64,000 nt of DNA from an uncultured Bryobacteraceae bacterium (GTDB taxonomy: Bacteria; Acidobacteriota; Terriglobia; Bryobacterales; Bryobacteraceae). The stretch lies in contig CALDSU010000001.1 of NCBI GenBank assembly GCA_937924525.1, positions 372,001 through 436,000 of the forward strand, written 5' to 3'. Below the pieces are notes generated by a model that saw nothing but the letters and a program-made list of their open reading frames with translations, was not told the DNA's origin and did no database searches. The number at the start of each line of letters is the position of its first letter. Position 1 is the first letter of the stretch. This document shows positions 63,465-64,000 of the stretch, one piece after another. A program made the position numbers and the translations under genes.

Positions 63465-64000
63465 ATGGTAAAAAGCAGGGTTCTTCAAAAACTCAGGACC
63501 GGCGAGTTCGTGCAGGCGGTCGGCGTCAGCCGCGTCACGGATCCGTGGCTGATCGAGGTGATTGGCAAAACCGGGTTTGATGTGATTTGGTTTGATCTCG
63601 AACACCGCTCGTTCGGCTACGACAAAATCGATCCGGTCTCGCTGGCCTGCCGCGCCACGGGCATCGACTTGATGGTGCGCATCCGCAAACACGGCTATGA
63701 CAGCCCGATGCGGGCGCTGGAATTCGGGGCCAATGGCATCATGGTGCCCCACTGCCGCAGCGCCGCGGAAGCGCGGCAATGGGTGGAGTGGGTGCGCTTT
63801 CCCCCGGCCGGCCGGCGCGGCCTGGACGGCGCGGGCGCGGACGCCGACTGGGGACTGGCCGACGCCCGGGAACACATCCGCCACGCCAATGAAGAGGTGT
63901 TCCTGGTGCTTCAGATCGAGGACCGCGAAGCGGTCGAGGCCATCGATGAGATCGCCGCGGTGCCGGGCTTCGATGTCCTGTTTGTGGGCCCCGGGGACCT
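63465..64000 (+). CDS. HpcH/HpaI family aldolase, N-terminal part (cut by window edge)
   Basis: From the ATG at 63465 an open frame runs past the window end without a stop, giving 178 codons. It begins MVKSRVLQKLRTGEFVQAVG and contains IWFDLEHRSFGYDKID (catalytic His), DLMVRIRKHGYDSP (Arg), GIMVPHCRSAAEA, LQIEDREAVEAID (metal Glu) and LFVGPGDL (metal Asp). All are diagnostic of HpcH/HpaI aldolases. The last part, including the C-terminal helix that completes the trimer, is missing. It is a separate subfamily from the copy at 20036. Confidence 0.85.
   Translation, partial: MVKSRVLQKLRTGEFVQAVGVSRVTDPWLIEVIGKTGFDVIWFDLEHRSFGYDKIDPVSLACRATGIDLMVRIRKHGYDSPMRALEFGANGIMVPHCRSAAEARQWVEWVRFPPAGRRGLDGAGADADWGLADAREHIRHANEEVFLVLQIEDREAVEAIDEIAAVPGFDVLFVGPGD

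Overview
The window looks like a high-GC chromosome segment from an acidobacterium of the Solibacter/Bryobacter type (Bryobacterales). Evidence: a secreted beta-propeller ending in a TIGR03437-type C-terminal domain (14759-16660), a neighbouring DUF1800/DUF1501 pair, an ASPIC/UnbV FG-GAP protein, a PEP-CTERM protein, many Tat-exported enzymes (Gfo/Idh/MocA, sugar isomerases, an aminotransferase), GH106 and GH57 enzymes, and lpxB, which implies a Gram-negative outer membrane. No rRNA, tRNA, CRISPR array, phage or transposase was seen.

Layout. 1-85 is the start of an exported protein. 220-5217 holds a uridine-kinase-like gene facing a purQ-purL-purF operon; the matching purH lies at 36903. 5299-9747 carries a glycosyltransferase, a PEP-CTERM protein and a cstA-ybdD pair whose tiny second gene overlaps cstA by one base. 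9906-13841 is a co-directional set: Tat-exported oxidoreductase, exported CocE-type hydrolase, exported ThuA protein. 13830-16660 is thiL coupled to a secreted propeller. 16828-22755 holds a FecR protein, a PL22-like propeller with a MetE-like half protein, an HpcH/HpaI aldolase, a decayed TonB-receptor tail and a fucose-isomerase-like protein. 22787-29199 reads leftward: sialidase-like protein, an M1-peptidase-like protein with all active-site residues replaced, lpxB and a GNAT acetyltransferase.

29282-36549 is a rightward block of exported or surface proteins: a metzincin protease with four 146-residue repeats, the DUF1800/DUF1501 pair and a type IV pilin-like protein. 36903-47103 holds purH, an FG-GAP protein, a PIG-L deacetylase, a lipoprotein, a GH106 enzyme and a membrane protein with a damaged JAMM motif.

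47120-53754 contains the most distinctive locus: a leftward run of exported proteins made of a Tat-exported PLP aminotransferase, a protein with three RidA domains in one chain (overlapping the aminotransferase by 4 bp), a Tat-exported sugar isomerase-like protein and a six-hairpin glycosidase, with a divergent LysR/NhaR-type regulator. RidA normally forms a homotrimer that hydrolyses reactive enamines and imines released by PLP enzymes, so this looks like a covalent RidA trimer paired with a PLP enzyme outside the cytoplasm. The right end holds a TPR protein coupled to a ClC transporter, a GH57/DUF3536 enzyme, a truncated NHL protein, a ceramidase-like enzyme, a SIMPL protein and a second HpcH/HpaI aldolase cut by the window edge.

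Starts were moved from the longest open frame wherever homology, a Shine-Dalgarno site or a gene overlap argued for it. Family names come from motif recognition by eye; no search was run.
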